DNA of 64,000 nucleotides from Marinifilum breve (GCF_003202155.1 NZ_QFLI01000001.1:372001-436000), one strand, 5' to 3'. Positions 46,312 through 56,754 are shown, counted from the stretch's first letter. Made by a program: numbers and translations. The notes: generated by a model not told the origin, from the sequence alone.

Positions 46312-46680
46312 AAAATTCCAGAATCGAAGCGCCAAAAACTAGCATAAAAGCATTCTTACCTTTAAAAGATCTATTTAATTCAAGAGTCGAAGCATCAAAA
46401 AGGAGTGTAAAAGCACCCTGATCTTTAAATGAGATACCAAATTCGCGCTTCGAAGTATGAAAAACATCAAATTATGCATGTATTTCATGCCTCGAGACAC
46501 CTTTATAGTGGATAAAAGCACGATCTGGCTTAAAAATTTTAATCTTCTTGTTAAAAAAAGCACACCTTAGTGTGGGTAAAGACACACTTGTTGTTAAAAT
46601 TTTTAAGAAATTACCTAAAAAAGACACGCCACATCGTGGTTCGAACCACGATTGGCCCTAAAACTTTTAACTCTTGACTT
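46312..46680. repeat. Degenerate tandem array with 63-64 bp period and variable hairpins
   Basis: Units starting near 46312 and 46377 align well over their full length, e.g. AATCGAAGC at 46322 and AGTCGAAGC at 46385, both then TAAAAGCA and TTTAAA. Later units share GTGG..TAAAAGCAC at 46508, GTGGGTAAAGACACAC at 46572 and GTGGTTCGAACCAC at 46636, each followed ~15 bp on by TTAAAA-TTTTAA; those three are 63-64 bp apart. A divergent unit lies between. The short stems around the loop differ between units yet still pair. It fills the 607-bp gap between asnB and 46776; no gene is present. Confidence 0.6.
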
Positions 46681-46775
46681 AAAAAATTATTGTTAATAGT
46701 CACCTCTCTTTTTTTACAATAGAAATTTTACATGTATATTGTAAAAGAAATTAAACCTACTAACACTCTAAACCT

Positions 46776-47321
46776 ATGTACGCAAGCTCAAAACAAACCG
46801 TATTCTTTAAATACTATTTTCCCTTTCTATTCATTTTAGGCTTTGGGACTTCCTTCCTGGCTTCTGGATTTGTTGATACAGCACCAGATGGTTTTAAAAT
46901 AGCCTTTGCAATTGTATCGGTGTGGCTCTCTATTTTCTTTATACAAGTACCATTCAGGTTAAAGAAAATTACCACATTAGAAAAAGGCATATTGGTTAAG
47001 GGAAGAGAAAGAAAGTTAATTCCCTATTCTGATGTTGAAAGTGTTGCCAAGTTCGATTTGGCTGGACCTTGGTTCATGACCATTAAGTATTTTGACCAAA
47101 AGTCGGGAGATACAAAGAAGATTTGCTTTATGCCTTCACAATCTCAAAAAAGAACCATGGCTGACGATGCCATCACTGATTTTATTAAAGCAAGAATGAA
47201 AGAAGAGAATCCTCAATACAGCAAGGAAAATCATCCTTCTGCAATGAAAAATTTTATGATACTCATGCTGCTTAGTATGCCTTTTACTATAAGTGCATTT
47301 TACTTCTTTATTTTTGGCTAA
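46776..47321 (+). CDS. Hypothetical membrane protein with PH-like core
   Basis: A 181-residue protein with two N-terminal membrane segments (13-32 and 41-58) and one at the C terminus (158-180). The soluble middle (TTLEKGILVKGRERKLIPYSDVESVAKF) has the strand pattern of bacterial PH-like domains in membrane proteins. No specific function is recognised. It converges on the GH130 gene with a shared terminator. Confidence 0.65.
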   Translation: MYASSKQTVFFKYYFPFLFILGFGTSFLASGFVDTAPDGFKIAFAIVSVWLSIFFIQVPFRLKKITTLEKGILVKGRERKLIPYSDVESVAKFDLAGPWFMTIKYFDQKSGDTKKICFMPSQSQKRTMADDAITDFIKARMKEENPQYSKENHPSAMKNFMILMLLSMPFTISAFYFFIFG

Positions 47322-47340
47322 AAGTATTAACCTGATACTA

Positions 47341-47375
47341 AAAAAGGATGAAACCAATGGGTTTCATCCTTTTTT
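47341..47375. terminator. Bidirectional terminator between 46776 gene and GH130
   Basis: AAAAAGGATGAAACC / GGTTTCATCCTTTTT with a 4-nt loop; A-run on one side and T-run on the other allow use in both directions. It ends the minus-strand glycan operon. Confidence 0.88.
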
Positions 47376-47394
47376 GTAATTAATCCTAACCTAT

Positions 47395-48363
47395 CTACAA
47401 AGAATTCTTCTTCAAGAAATCGATAATCTCATCAACATATCCAAAGGCCATTCCAACAACCGTATCGGCAGCTCCATAATAAACTGCAACTTTGTTTTCT
47501 TCTGTTAAAGCAGCACATGGGAACACCACGTTTGGCACATCGCCAGCCAATTCGTAAGGTGCAGCAGGTGCCAATAAATAAGGCTTTGAACGGTACAATA
47601 CCTTGTCAGGATTTTCCAAATCCAACAAAGCCGCTCCCATTGAATAACGGAAACCATTACAGGTATTGATTACCCCATGATAAAACATCAACCAACCTTC
47701 TTCGGTGCGCATGGGTACCGAGCCTGCTCCTATTTTGGTACACTGCCATGCACTATCAGTAAAATCGGCTACTTTCATTACACAACGGTGCTCTCCCCAA
47801 TATTTCATATCAGGACTATAAGAGATGTAAATATCACCGAAAGATGTATGCCCATTATCACTCGGACGACTCAACATGGCATACTTCCCATCAATCTTTT
47901 CGGGAAACAATACGCCATTTCTGTTGAAAGGAAGAAATGCATTCTCGCACTGGTGGAAAGTCCTAAAATCGAAGGTATATGCAATACCAATTGTTGGTCC
48001 GTGATATCCGTTGCACCAGGTAATCCAATATCGGTCTTCTATCCAACAAACACGCGGATCGTATTTATAGTCCGATTCAATCATTTCGGTATTTCCAGCT
48101 ACCATCTCTATTGGGTCATGATTGATCTCCCAATTGATACCATCCTTACTGAAACCAGCAAAAATATTCATTTGTACCGCCTTGTTATCGCAACGGAATA
48201 CACCTGCAAAACCATCCTCAAAAGGTACAACGGCACTATTAAAAATACTGTTTGAACTAGGTATATCATACCTTCCAATAACAGGATTTTGAGAATACCT
48301 CCACATCACATCCGAACATCCTTCAGGACGTTCCTCCCACGGCATATTAACTTGTTTTGTCAT
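47395..48363 (-). CDS. GH130 beta-mannoside phosphorylase
   Basis: A 322-residue five-bladed propeller enzyme without signal peptide, hence cytoplasmic. GH130 members cleave beta-1,4-mannosides with phosphate to give mannose-1-phosphate. Recognisable segments are [39 protein letters not shown] with the presumed catalytic Asp, and [20 protein letters not shown]. In an N-glycan locus the likely substrate is Man-beta-1,4-GlcNAc, as for the Bacteroides enzyme acting after mannosidase trimming; beta-mannan oligosaccharides are the alternative. It is the last gene of the minus-strand operon, 6 bp after the symporter. Confidence 0.9.
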   Translation of the reverse strand: MTKQVNMPWEERPEGCSDVMWRYSQNPVIGRYDIPSSNSIFNSAVVPFEDGFAGVFRCDNKAVQMNIFAGFSKDGINWEINHDPIEMVAGNTEMIESDYKYDPRVCWIEDRYWITWCNGYHGPTIGIAYTFDFRTFHQCENAFLPFNRNGVLFPEKIDGKYAMLSRPSDNGHTSFGDIYISYSPDMKYWGEHRCVMKVADFTDSAWQCTKIGAGSVPMRTEEGWLMFYHGVINTCNGFRYSMGAALLDLENPDKVLYRSKPYLLAPAAPYELAGDVPNVVFPCAALTEENKVAVYYGAADTVVGMAFGYVDEIIDFLKKNSL

Positions 48364-48369
48364 TTGATT

Positions 48370-50253
48370 TTATACTAATTCAGTTTCTTTAATTTCTTCC
48401 TCTTTTTTCACTTCACATTTATAATCCTCAGGATAATCTTTCAGCTTCTTGTACCAGGTAAAGTACAGTACAACACTCGATGCAGCAAATAATAGAATTA
48501 CCCAGGTTAAAGACATAAATTCACCAATTACCAGGTAAATTGGAATCAACACCAACATCATTTGCCAACCCGTACCAATGGTACAGTTCATCATATCTCT
48601 CCAAAAATCATTATTTGGTTTCGCCTCCGGCTTTTGTTCTTTCAATTTCAGATAAACTGGTTTCCAAAATCCCCAAGGACGAACACTATCATAGAATTTA
48701 ATCAATACCTCATCAGGTTCGGGTTTGGTGACCAAACTTCCAATTACAGAAGCAGCCAATGCAAACAAGAAAATAAAAGGGAATGCATAAATAGGCGAAA
48801 CTTCAGGGAAAGCCAATGGTGCTATTAATGATGCCAGTAAACCAGCTAACATTCCTGTAAAATAACCATATCCATTAAATCTCCACCAAATCCATTTTAA
48901 TAGGTTGGATGCGGTATAGCCTCCGAACAATGCCCCCACTAACCATTTCATTACTGTATCGATACTTTCTGCAAAGAATCCGAAGAAGATACCTACTGCT
49001 ACTACAGCAAATGATGCCAAATATGACATTCGAATGTATTTCTTTTGCGATGCATTGGGGTTAATAAATTTCTTGTAGATATCATTAACAATGTAAGCCG
49101 GACCTGCATTTACATTTGCAGCAAAGGTAGACATGAAAGCTGCTACCAAACCTGCAAGTAGTAATCCTTTTGCTCCCACAGGAATAAAGTTGCTCAGTGC
49201 ATAAGGCAATACCATTTCAAAGTCGATATTGTCGCCCATTTTATTGAATTCAGGTGCGAGATACACCAGTGCAAGTACAGCTAATCCTGTAATCATCAAA
49301 TATCTTGGAACAAAAAGAACCAAAGAAACAATACCGCTCATTTTGGCAGCATCCTTAGGAGTTTCTGTAGATAAGATTCTTTGCATGTCGTAACTTGGCA
49401 CTGGTCCTGCAATACTTACTAGCATTCCTTTGAATATCATCATCATCATTAATACCGAAAACAATGAATAACCATCGGTGTCAATTTTGTTGTTTACCGC
49501 TGGTATCAAATGATCCCAATTCAAATCCAGATTCCAACCAAAGAATACATCTTTCCAACCTTCAGGAATTGCAGTGGATATTTGTTCAGGAGTAACCAAA
49601 GACATGGCAATTACTCCTACCATAATACAGGCAATGGTCATAATTACAAACTGCAAAACTTCGGTAAATACCACCGAGTACATCCCCCCTTTTATCACGT
49701 AAAGAGTGGTTACACCCATAATGATAATGGCATACATGTTCTCAGAACTAATGGTAATTCCCATTATATAGCTTTGTAGATTCCAAGGAAAAAATGTTTG
49801 GGCAAACTTCCCTACTCCAACAAATCCATATGTAATAAATCCAATTACACTCACAATGGCAAATAGTACCACAATCAGGTGAGATAATTGCGAACCTTTG
49901 TCATCTCCAAATCTGGTTTTTAACCACTCTGCCCCCGTCATTACATTCGATCTTCGTAACCAAATTGCCAAAAACATCATCAGGAAAATCTGGTTCCAAA
50001 CGGGCCACAACCAAGGAATCCAAACCGATTTTAAACCATATACAAACAATATGGTAACCGTCCACATGGTCCCAGTAATATCGAACATTCCAGATGCATT
50101 GGAAACTCCAAGCATGTACCAGGGAATTTTATTTCCTCCCAAAAAGTAGTTCGATAAGTTTTTTGATGCCTTTGCAGACAACAAGTAACCAATTACAATG
50201 GTTAGAACAATGTATCCGATAATGATGGATATGTCGAGTACTGATAGATTCAT
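48370..50253 (-). CDS. Sodium:solute symporter (SSS family)
   Basis: A 627-residue inner-membrane protein with ~14 hydrophobic segments of the SSS family: LLSAKASKNLSNYFLGGNKIPWYMLG near the N terminus, SNASGMFDITGTMW, GGMYSVVFTEVLQF with the family's Na-site segment, and KGLLLAGLVAAFMSTFAANVNAGPAYIVNDIY. It is spaced 10 bp after the GH92 gene and 6 bp before GH130, so it belongs to the operon and probably imports mannose or small oligosaccharides released outside the inner membrane. Sugar specificity is inferred from context only. Confidence 0.88.
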   Translation of the reverse strand: MNLSVLDISIIIGYIVLTIVIGYLLSAKASKNLSNYFLGGNKIPWYMLGVSNASGMFDITGTMWTVTILFVYGLKSVWIPWLWPVWNQIFLMMFLAIWLRRSNVMTGAEWLKTRFGDDKGSQLSHLIVVLFAIVSVIGFITYGFVGVGKFAQTFFPWNLQSYIMGITISSENMYAIIIMGVTTLYVIKGGMYSVVFTEVLQFVIMTIACIMVGVIAMSLVTPEQISTAIPEGWKDVFFGWNLDLNWDHLIPAVNNKIDTDGYSLFSVLMMMMIFKGMLVSIAGPVPSYDMQRILSTETPKDAAKMSGIVSLVLFVPRYLMITGLAVLALVYLAPEFNKMGDNIDFEMVLPYALSNFIPVGAKGLLLAGLVAAFMSTFAANVNAGPAYIVNDIYKKFINPNASQKKYIRMSYLASFAVVAVGIFFGFFAESIDTVMKWLVGALFGGYTASNLLKWIWWRFNGYGYFTGMLAGLLASLIAPLAFPEVSPIYAFPFIFLFALAASVIGSLVTKPEPDEVLIKFYDSVRPWGFWKPVYLKLKEQKPEAKPNNDFWRDMMNCTIGTGWQMMLVLIPIYLVIGEFMSLTWVILLFAASSVVLYFTWYKKLKDYPEDYKCEVKKEEEIKETELV

Positions 50254-50263
50254 TATATTCTAT

Positions 50264-52510
50264 TTAGTTTTTACTTTCTGGTTTTAATTCAAATTCAATT
50301 GTTCCTCCTTTAACCAAATCGTCATGATTAATAAAGTAGCTGGAATGATTTGAACCATTTCTTTTAATGCTCTTGATGTAAATATCATTGGCATTCTTCT
50401 TTTTCGTAACAATTTCCAGTTTCTTTCCAGGATAAAATTCTTGATTCAGCTCGATGGTAACTTTATCGAAAACAGGAGAAGTTAATGCGTAATCTGTATC
50501 TCCAGGACAAACAGGATACATGCCCATCATGCTGTAAACAATCCATGCTGAAAGTGTTCCACAATCGTCGTTCCCCGGAATTCCATCAGGTGCATTTTTA
50601 TAGTATTCATCCACCAAGCGACGAACTTCTTTCTGTGTTCTCCACTCTTCCCCTTTAAAATAGTTGAACAGGAATGGGTAATGGATATCCGGCTCGTTGG
50701 CCATATCGAAAAGATCCTCATCGAATACTTTCTGTAGCTTGTTTACGAAATTCTTTTTGCCACCCATTAATTTGGTCAGTCCTTTAATGTCATGAGGCAC
50801 GCAAAAAGTATATTGCCATGATGTTCCCTCGTGGAATCCAGGACATGGCTCAAAGTTTTCACCTTGCTTTGGATCGAAATTCTTAAGGAAAGTACCATCG
50901 GCAAGCTTAGGTCTCAATACGCCAAATTCTTTCGAATAGTAATTTTTATAACCTAAGGATTGATTTAAAAACTTCTTATAATCTGCTTTCTTACCCAATG
51001 CCTTTGCAAACTGAGCTAGGTTCCAATCGGCAATGTAATATTCCAATGCATGCGATACCGAATTATCAAATTCCTCTTCAATTGGCACATATCCTTCTGC
51101 CAGGTAATGATCAATATCAGGACGCAACTTATTTTTTGCTCCTTCTATAGTAGCTGATTTATACATTGCCTCGTAAGCGGCATCTACATCAAAATCGGTT
51201 AAGCCTCTCAAATAAGAATCGACAATTACCGGAATTGATGGATCGCCTTCCATTACATGTGTTTCCTTTGAATTCAGTTCCCATTTAGGTAGCCAGCCAC
51301 TTTCCTTGTACATATCTAGCATCGAGCGAACCATATCCAATTGTTCTTGTGGATAAAGCAGAGCCATTAATGGGTGAAAATTTCGGTAAGTATCCCAAAG
51401 TGAAAACACTGTGTAGCGATTGCAATCATTGGTTTCCTTAATTTCGAAAGATTCCATTGCTGGATATTGCCCATTTACATCATTAATGGTATTCGGATGA
51501 ATTTGAGTATGATACAAAGCCGTGTAGAAAATGGTTTTCTGATCTTTTGTTCCACCTTCAACCTTAACTCTACCTAAAATATCGTTCCACTCTTTTTCTG
51601 CTTCTGCTCTAGTTTTCTCAAAATCAAAATCATTCGACTCAGCTTTAAGGTTTAATCTAGCATTTTCGATGCTGACATATGAAACTCCAACTTCTACAAT
51701 AATTTGTTCGTTTTCTTCTGTATCAAATGTGAAATAAGCTCCAATTTCGTTACCAAACATTTCTCTGGTAAAGCCATTGTAGTATTTGTATTCTCCCGAA
51801 GTTTTACTCCAAGCTGCTTCTGCTTGTAGTTTTGGCATGTTTTTCCATACTCCAAAGTTCTTTGCTGGTTTGCTGAATCGAGCCACAAAATAGACAGGAC
51901 GCTCCGAACCATCATTGTAACAGAAAGTACCCGTCATTCGAGAACCTTCAATTTCCTTGTTACTAACAATTCTTACTTTAGCTCCTAGCTCGTTTGTTAA
52001 ACCCAATCCAAGATTCAATAGAATATTCGATTCTCCTTTTGGGAAAGTATATCGACTAATTCCTGTTCGCTTTGTAGAACTCAACTCTGCCTTGATGTTG
52101 TACTTTTCTAAATTAGTGGCATAATAGCCTGGTGTTGCCTTTTGGTTCTTCATAACAGAACCATATTGCTTGTGGTCAGCATTGACTTTTCCTGTGGTTG
52201 GCATCAATAAAATTACACCAAGTTCCGGACAGCCCACTCCACTTAAATTTACGTGAGAAAATCCGGTAAGGTAAGGGTTATCCCATGAGTATGGTGTAGA
52301 CCACCACCGTGCATCCTTATCGTATTTATTGATATCAGATCCGGAAACATTAAATGGAGTTACCGAAACCATTCCTCGCGGCACAATGGCCCCTGGATTT
52401 GTGGTTCCAAAATTCGTAGTTCCAATAAAAGGATTTACATATTGGGAATACTGACCAAAGCCATTAAAACAAAAGAACAGTAGAATTGAAATTCCTATAA
52501 AGCGCTTCAT
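50264..52510 (-). CDS. GH92 alpha-mannosidase (copy 1, divergent)
   Basis: A 748-residue exported enzyme (signal MKRFIGISILLFFCFNGFGQ) of the Ca2+-dependent GH92 family that removes alpha-linked mannose. Opening YVNPFIGTTNFGTTNPGA, HEGTSWQYTF with the presumed acid Glu, and PGNDDCGTLSAWIVYSMMGMYPV with the base Asp pair are present. It differs from the two downstream-located copies: NEPDIHYPFLF replaces GN[EQ]P[SI][HQ]H, and FDNSVSHALEY replaces HE[NS]xAxxxEY. These lie in substrate-binding blocks, so a different linkage preference (e.g. alpha-1,3 rather than 1,2) is likely. Confidence 0.92.
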   Translation of the reverse strand: MKRFIGISILLFFCFNGFGQYSQYVNPFIGTTNFGTTNPGAIVPRGMVSVTPFNVSGSDINKYDKDARWWSTPYSWDNPYLTGFSHVNLSGVGCPELGVILLMPTTGKVNADHKQYGSVMKNQKATPGYYATNLEKYNIKAELSSTKRTGISRYTFPKGESNILLNLGLGLTNELGAKVRIVSNKEIEGSRMTGTFCYNDGSERPVYFVARFSKPAKNFGVWKNMPKLQAEAAWSKTSGEYKYYNGFTREMFGNEIGAYFTFDTEENEQIIVEVGVSYVSIENARLNLKAESNDFDFEKTRAEAEKEWNDILGRVKVEGGTKDQKTIFYTALYHTQIHPNTINDVNGQYPAMESFEIKETNDCNRYTVFSLWDTYRNFHPLMALLYPQEQLDMVRSMLDMYKESGWLPKWELNSKETHVMEGDPSIPVIVDSYLRGLTDFDVDAAYEAMYKSATIEGAKNKLRPDIDHYLAEGYVPIEEEFDNSVSHALEYYIADWNLAQFAKALGKKADYKKFLNQSLGYKNYYSKEFGVLRPKLADGTFLKNFDPKQGENFEPCPGFHEGTSWQYTFCVPHDIKGLTKLMGGKKNFVNKLQKVFDEDLFDMANEPDIHYPFLFNYFKGEEWRTQKEVRRLVDEYYKNAPDGIPGNDDCGTLSAWIVYSMMGMYPVCPGDTDYALTSPVFDKVTIELNQEFYPGKKLEIVTKKKNANDIYIKSIKRNGSNHSSYFINHDDLVKGGTIEFELKPESKN

Positions 52511-52696
52511 TAGTTAGGTTTTATTGTAATCGTGGGTTTAAAAATAATACCGAACGGGACTATCGCCAGCCAAGCTTTCTCCCGATCGGTTTACTAATTT
52601 CTAATCTATAATTCAAAATAAAGCATTCAAGATTAAATGGTGATTAATATTGAGGTTAATCTACCAATTGAATCATTAATCAATTGCAATGACAAA

Positions 52697-54709
52697 TTAA
52701 TTCACAACAGGAACAATTGCAACTGCTTGACCTCCACTTTCAATCATTTTTACTGACAATACAGTTTTCGAATCAACCTCTACTTTTCGAATATTAATAT
52801 CTGTAGGGTTATTTTCGAGATTTGCATTATCTCCATCCTCAAAAATACTTGCCATATATTTTTTACCATCCTCTAAAAAGGATAAGTCAAGCTCTACACT
52901 TCTTCTGTTTTCATCAGTAATTGTTCCGATATACCAGTTCTTGTCTTTTCGACGAGCAACCGAATACACATCACCAATCTCCGCCAATAGAACTTTTGAT
53001 TCATCAAAATCGGCAGGAAGCAATTCAAAGAATTCAAATGCTGGCTGATCTTTGTAATTGCTTACCATATCCGATGCCATTTGCAATGGACTATACAGGC
53101 AGACCCATAGAGCCAATTGTTTGGCAAGCGTTGTATTCACTCGGCTATTTCCTTTATCATTGCTGTTCCATTTGGTATACTCCTTCCTGTTTTTGTATAG
53201 AATATCAAATATACCTGGTGTGTAGTCAATTGGTCCACCCAAACATCTGGTAAAAGGAAGAATCACATAATGCTCGGGAGGATTTCCTTCGCTCCAGCCA
53301 TTCCACTCCATGCCTCGTGCACCTTCGCGAGTCATCATGTTGGGATATGTACGGCTGATTCCTGTTGCTTTAATTGGTTCGTGAGCATCGATCATTAAAT
53401 TGTACTTTGCAGCCTTTTCCACAACCTTTCTGTAGTGTTGTACCATCTTCTGTCCATGATGGTAATGACCATTTGGTATTGGACCGGCATATCCAGTTTT
53501 TAGAACTCGAATACCATTATCTCTTAGCATGGAAAAAGCCTTGTCCATGCACTCCTCATAGTAAATATAGTCGCCACCAGTTTCATGATGTCCAATCAGT
53601 TCCACACCTTTTGCATTTGCATATCGAACCACCTCATCAAAGTCAAAGTCAGCATAAGGAGTTTGCTGGTCAAAAGCACGTGCTTTCCCCCAGTTTTCCC
53701 AACCTGTATTCCATCCTTCGGCAAGCACTGCCTGAACATTGTGATCGGCAGCAAAGTCGATATACGCCTTCATATTTTCAGTTCTGGCTCCATGCTTTGG
53801 GCCCATAGTCCAGGTTTCCACTCCCAGGTGCATGCCCCACCAAATACCAATATATTTCATTGGCTCAATCCAATCGGTATTCTCCAATACACATGGTTCG
53901 TTTAAATTTTGAATCAGATTTGATTCTACTAATCCTACTGCATTCTTGCTAATTGTAATCGTTCTCCAGGGAGTCAAAAGAGAACCTTTGGCTTTTACTT
54001 TCACTCCATCAGGCCAAGGCACCAAATTGGCTTCGAAATTTGTTCCGCCTGTATTTTGCAAAGTCATGCCAGCATAGTCTGTCAGGTTTGCCTCATGAAT
54101 ACTTAAATAAACTCCATCATTGGTTTTGAAGGTTACAGGAGTATTGGCTCCTTTTACCTCATCAATTTTAGTAGTTTGATATAGCATCTCATAGCTATCG
54201 AAATTAGCAGGAATAGACCAGGCTGTACCATTTTGAGTCAGGTTAAACTCTGTCTTTTCATCGGTAATGAAAATGCTATCAATACCTGTTTGCTCAGGAA
54301 TTTTATATCTGAAACCAACACCATCATCATATACTTTCACTTGTAATTGAAACTGCAGTCCTTTTGAGGTAATCAAATCTAAAACCAACTGATTATAGTT
54401 GTTTTTGATTCTTTTGTTTTGGCCCCACACAGCATTCCAGACCTCATCAACTTCAATAATTTTCTTATCAACGATCTTTACATTTTCGATAGAAAGCCTG
54501 CTCTGTGCAGCTTCCAATCCAAGTTTGGATTCATTAATCAACTTAGCTTGTCCCAATGATAATTCATAGGACAGACGACCTTGATCGTTAACGTATAATT
54601 CATACTTCAATTCTCCATTGGGAGATTTCACCTCCACTCTATTATCCAAAGAACAGGATAAACTCATCAATCCAGCGCACAAAGCGAGGAATACTACTCT
54701 TACTCTCAT
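52697..54709 (-). CDS. GH97 family glycosidase, probable inverting alpha-glucosidase lipoprotein
   Basis: A 670-residue enzyme. The N-terminal signal ends in LMSLSC, a lipobox with Cys19, so it is a lipoprotein. Domains: beta-sandwich N-terminal region (~25-270), (beta/alpha)8 barrel and C-terminal beta domain, as in SusB. Motifs include IGIWWGMHLG, LIGHHETGGDY, MIDAHEPIKATG and REGARGMEWNG, each with conserved acidic residues. Where retaining GH97 alpha-galactosidases have a V-D-F nucleophile segment, this protein reads VLKTGYAGPIP, as in inverting SusB-type enzymes. It should release glucose from alpha-glucosides; its place here suggests glucosylated N-glycans. Confidence 0.9.
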   Translation of the reverse strand: MRVRVVFLALCAGLMSLSCSLDNRVEVKSPNGELKYELYVNDQGRLSYELSLGQAKLINESKLGLEAAQSRLSIENVKIVDKKIIEVDEVWNAVWGQNKRIKNNYNQLVLDLITSKGLQFQLQVKVYDDGVGFRYKIPEQTGIDSIFITDEKTEFNLTQNGTAWSIPANFDSYEMLYQTTKIDEVKGANTPVTFKTNDGVYLSIHEANLTDYAGMTLQNTGGTNFEANLVPWPDGVKVKAKGSLLTPWRTITISKNAVGLVESNLIQNLNEPCVLENTDWIEPMKYIGIWWGMHLGVETWTMGPKHGARTENMKAYIDFAADHNVQAVLAEGWNTGWENWGKARAFDQQTPYADFDFDEVVRYANAKGVELIGHHETGGDYIYYEECMDKAFSMLRDNGIRVLKTGYAGPIPNGHYHHGQKMVQHYRKVVEKAAKYNLMIDAHEPIKATGISRTYPNMMTREGARGMEWNGWSEGNPPEHYVILPFTRCLGGPIDYTPGIFDILYKNRKEYTKWNSNDKGNSRVNTTLAKQLALWVCLYSPLQMASDMVSNYKDQPAFEFFELLPADFDESKVLLAEIGDVYSVARRKDKNWYIGTITDENRRSVELDLSFLEDGKKYMASIFEDGDNANLENNPTDINIRKVEVDSKTVLSVKMIESGGQAVAIVPVVN

Positions 54710-54712
54710 AAA

Positions 54713-56752
54713 TTAATTTTCAATCACATATGTTTTCTTATCACAACCAATCCCTTTAATGGTCAAGCTTCTCCACTGTTTTGGAAGACATGTATTACCC
54801 TGCTCAATTCCCTCGTCGGTTATTTTTAGGCCTGCAAAACCAAAAATCACAGATTGCAGCATACCTCCCGCACCCGTTGCAAAGTATGGGTTGTTACTAA
54901 AAGCCGATTCAGCCAAAGCTCCAAAAGGAGGTCTTTTATTTGGTTCGTAAGCTCTTTTAAATAACTCAAATGCCTTATCCGCTTCTCCCAATCTGGCATA
55001 AAGAACAGCCAATACGGAATGAGACATGGCTGGTCCTTCCGGGGCCATTTTTGGCTCATAATAAGCCAAGTCCCTGCGAATGTCTTCAGGCTTACTCACG
55101 ATATTCAGTGGATATGCCAATAAATTCACATCAGCCTGTTTGATTACCTCCCCATTGTAGGTTCTGTTTTCTTTCATTGTTCCATTTGGGAAATAGTGAA
55201 ATCGCAAAGCTTTGGAAATTTTACTCCATTGACTATTGGGAGACAGGTCAAGTTCTTTCGCAGCCTTCACTGCATATTCCAATGCTGTTTTTGCAGCTCC
55301 GTTGGTAAATGCATTGTCATCAGCATGATGATAAAACTCATTGGCTCCTACCACATTATTGATGGAATATGAACCATCTTCATTTTTAACAGATCGACTC
55401 ACCCAGAAATCGGCCACCTCTTTCAATACCGGAAAACCAACTTCTTTCAGCCACTGTTTGTCTTTGCTTAGCCTGTAATAGTTCCAAAAGGCAATACCAA
55501 TATCAGCAGTAATATGATGTTCGAAAGTTCCCGTTAAAGCCCAGGTTGGAGTTGCCTCCTCGCCTGTATCATCAGACTCCCAGGGAAACATGGCTCCCTC
55601 ATATCCAAAGTTGGCAGCTTTCTTTTTCGCCTTTTCAAGCCTGTGAAATCTATAGTTTAAAAGTGAATGGGCAATACCCTGATTAAACACTAACAAAGGC
55701 GGATACATCCACAATTCTGTATCCCAGAAAACATGTCCGTTGTAGCCTTGAGCCGATAATCCCATTGGCGGAATACTCAAATTTGAATCATCTCTCGAGA
55801 AAGAATACAAGTGATACAAAGCCAGGCGAACATCCTGCTGAGACTCTATATCTCCTTCAATTACAATATCACCCTGCCATAATTCTTCCCACAGCTCTTG
55901 GTGTCTTTCGATTACTGATTCTTTATTTCCCAACAGCTGAAAAACAACCATCCTTTCAGACTCACTCTTAGGATCATCAAAATTTTGAGAGGTACATGCG
56001 GCCCCAGCCCAGGCAAAGCTATACTTCTCCCCTTTTTTCAACTCCTTTGTAAAAACCAACTCATGATGATATGCCCCTTTTACGCTGTGTTTTAATTCAG
56101 GTGTTTCCTCGTCGAAAATAAATGTAGCAGAAGTAGCCATTTGATGTTTTTCAAAAGGACTATCAGCTATGGTTTGAAGAACTGGCATTCTGGCATCCAA
56201 ATCCTGCATTACACGGAAACCAGACTCAACATTTTTATATTCGTTAGGACAAACGATTTGTCCCCCTACCTGCACTTTCAAATTTCTGATCAATGGAATA
56301 ATCTCAACATCGATCATGCCTGTATAAGGCATGCCTCGCAAAGCATAAGAAGTGAAAGAAAAATCAGCATAATTCTTAAACCTGCAGGTGCTTGTTAAAG
56401 CTGCATTTTTCATATCCAACTTTTGAGTCCATGAGGTGCAATTGTCAGCTTTTAATGTATCCCCTTCAATAACAATCTCAAGATTTGCGAAATTAATTCC
56501 CAATAAAACCTTACTCACACCATATTTTGACTCTTTATCGAAAACATGATTTAAAATGATGGCTTTCGTTTTGCCTGGTTCTTTGGATGGCAACAGACCT
56601 ATGCGTCCATTGGCAATGGCAACACCCGTATAGTCAGAGTAATCATTTGTTTCAATTACCCACCCTGCTTCTTGTTTTGTTTGTGCATTCACACCAAAGC
56701 AAAACACAACACACAAGGCTAAAAGACATAAACATCTATAGTATGTATTCAT
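54713..56752 (-). CDS. GH65 family exported alpha-glucosidase, kojibiose hydrolase-like
   Basis: A 679-residue protein with signal peptide (MNTYYRCLCLLALCVVFCFGVNA) and the (alpha/alpha)6 barrel of GH65. GHVFWDTELWMYPPL is at 339-353 and the acid Glu472 sits in VGANEFYHHADDNA. Glu615 in ALAESAFSNNPYFATGAGG fits the base of hydrolytic GH65 members; from memory, the Flavobacterium johnsoniae kojibiose hydrolase uses Glu472 and Glu616. GH65 enzymes that are cytoplasmic and phosphate-dependent lack such a signal. Kojibiose (alpha-1,2-glucobiose) is the end group of Glc3Man9GlcNAc2, which would explain the gene in this locus. It ends 3 bp before GH97. Confidence 0.88.
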   Translation of the reverse strand: MNTYYRCLCLLALCVVFCFGVNAQTKQEAGWVIETNDYSDYTGVAIANGRIGLLPSKEPGKTKAIILNHVFDKESKYGVSKVLLGINFANLEIVIEGDTLKADNCTSWTQKLDMKNAALTSTCRFKNYADFSFTSYALRGMPYTGMIDVEIIPLIRNLKVQVGGQIVCPNEYKNVESGFRVMQDLDARMPVLQTIADSPFEKHQMATSATFIFDEETPELKHSVKGAYHHELVFTKELKKGEKYSFAWAGAACTSQNFDDPKSESERMVVFQLLGNKESVIERHQELWEELWQGDIVIEGDIESQQDVRLALYHLYSFSRDDSNLSIPPMGLSAQGYNGHVFWDTELWMYPPLLVFNQGIAHSLLNYRFHRLEKAKKKAANFGYEGAMFPWESDDTGEEATPTWALTGTFEHHITADIGIAFWNYYRLSKDKQWLKEVGFPVLKEVADFWVSRSVKNEDGSYSINNVVGANEFYHHADDNAFTNGAAKTALEYAVKAAKELDLSPNSQWSKISKALRFHYFPNGTMKENRTYNGEVIKQADVNLLAYPLNIVSKPEDIRRDLAYYEPKMAPEGPAMSHSVLAVLYARLGEADKAFELFKRAYEPNKRPPFGALAESAFSNNPYFATGAGGMLQSVIFGFAGLKITDEGIEQGNTCLPKQWRSLTIKGIGCDKKTYVIEN

Positions 56753-56754
56753 TA

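Noticed and set aside
46375-46563. 62-codon minus-strand frame in the 63-bp repeat array
   Set aside because: Open only because the repeat period is a multiple of three; no protein-like conservation between units.
46633-46652. GGTTCGAACC resembling a tRNA T-arm
   Set aside because: It lies inside a perfect 20-bp palindrome of the repeat array; no D-arm, anticodon arm or acceptor stem can be built around it.
53374-53808. 144-codon plus-strand frame inside the GH97 gene
   Set aside because: Antisense shadow of a well-supported enzyme; the residue mix is His/Pro/Ser-rich as expected for a shadow.
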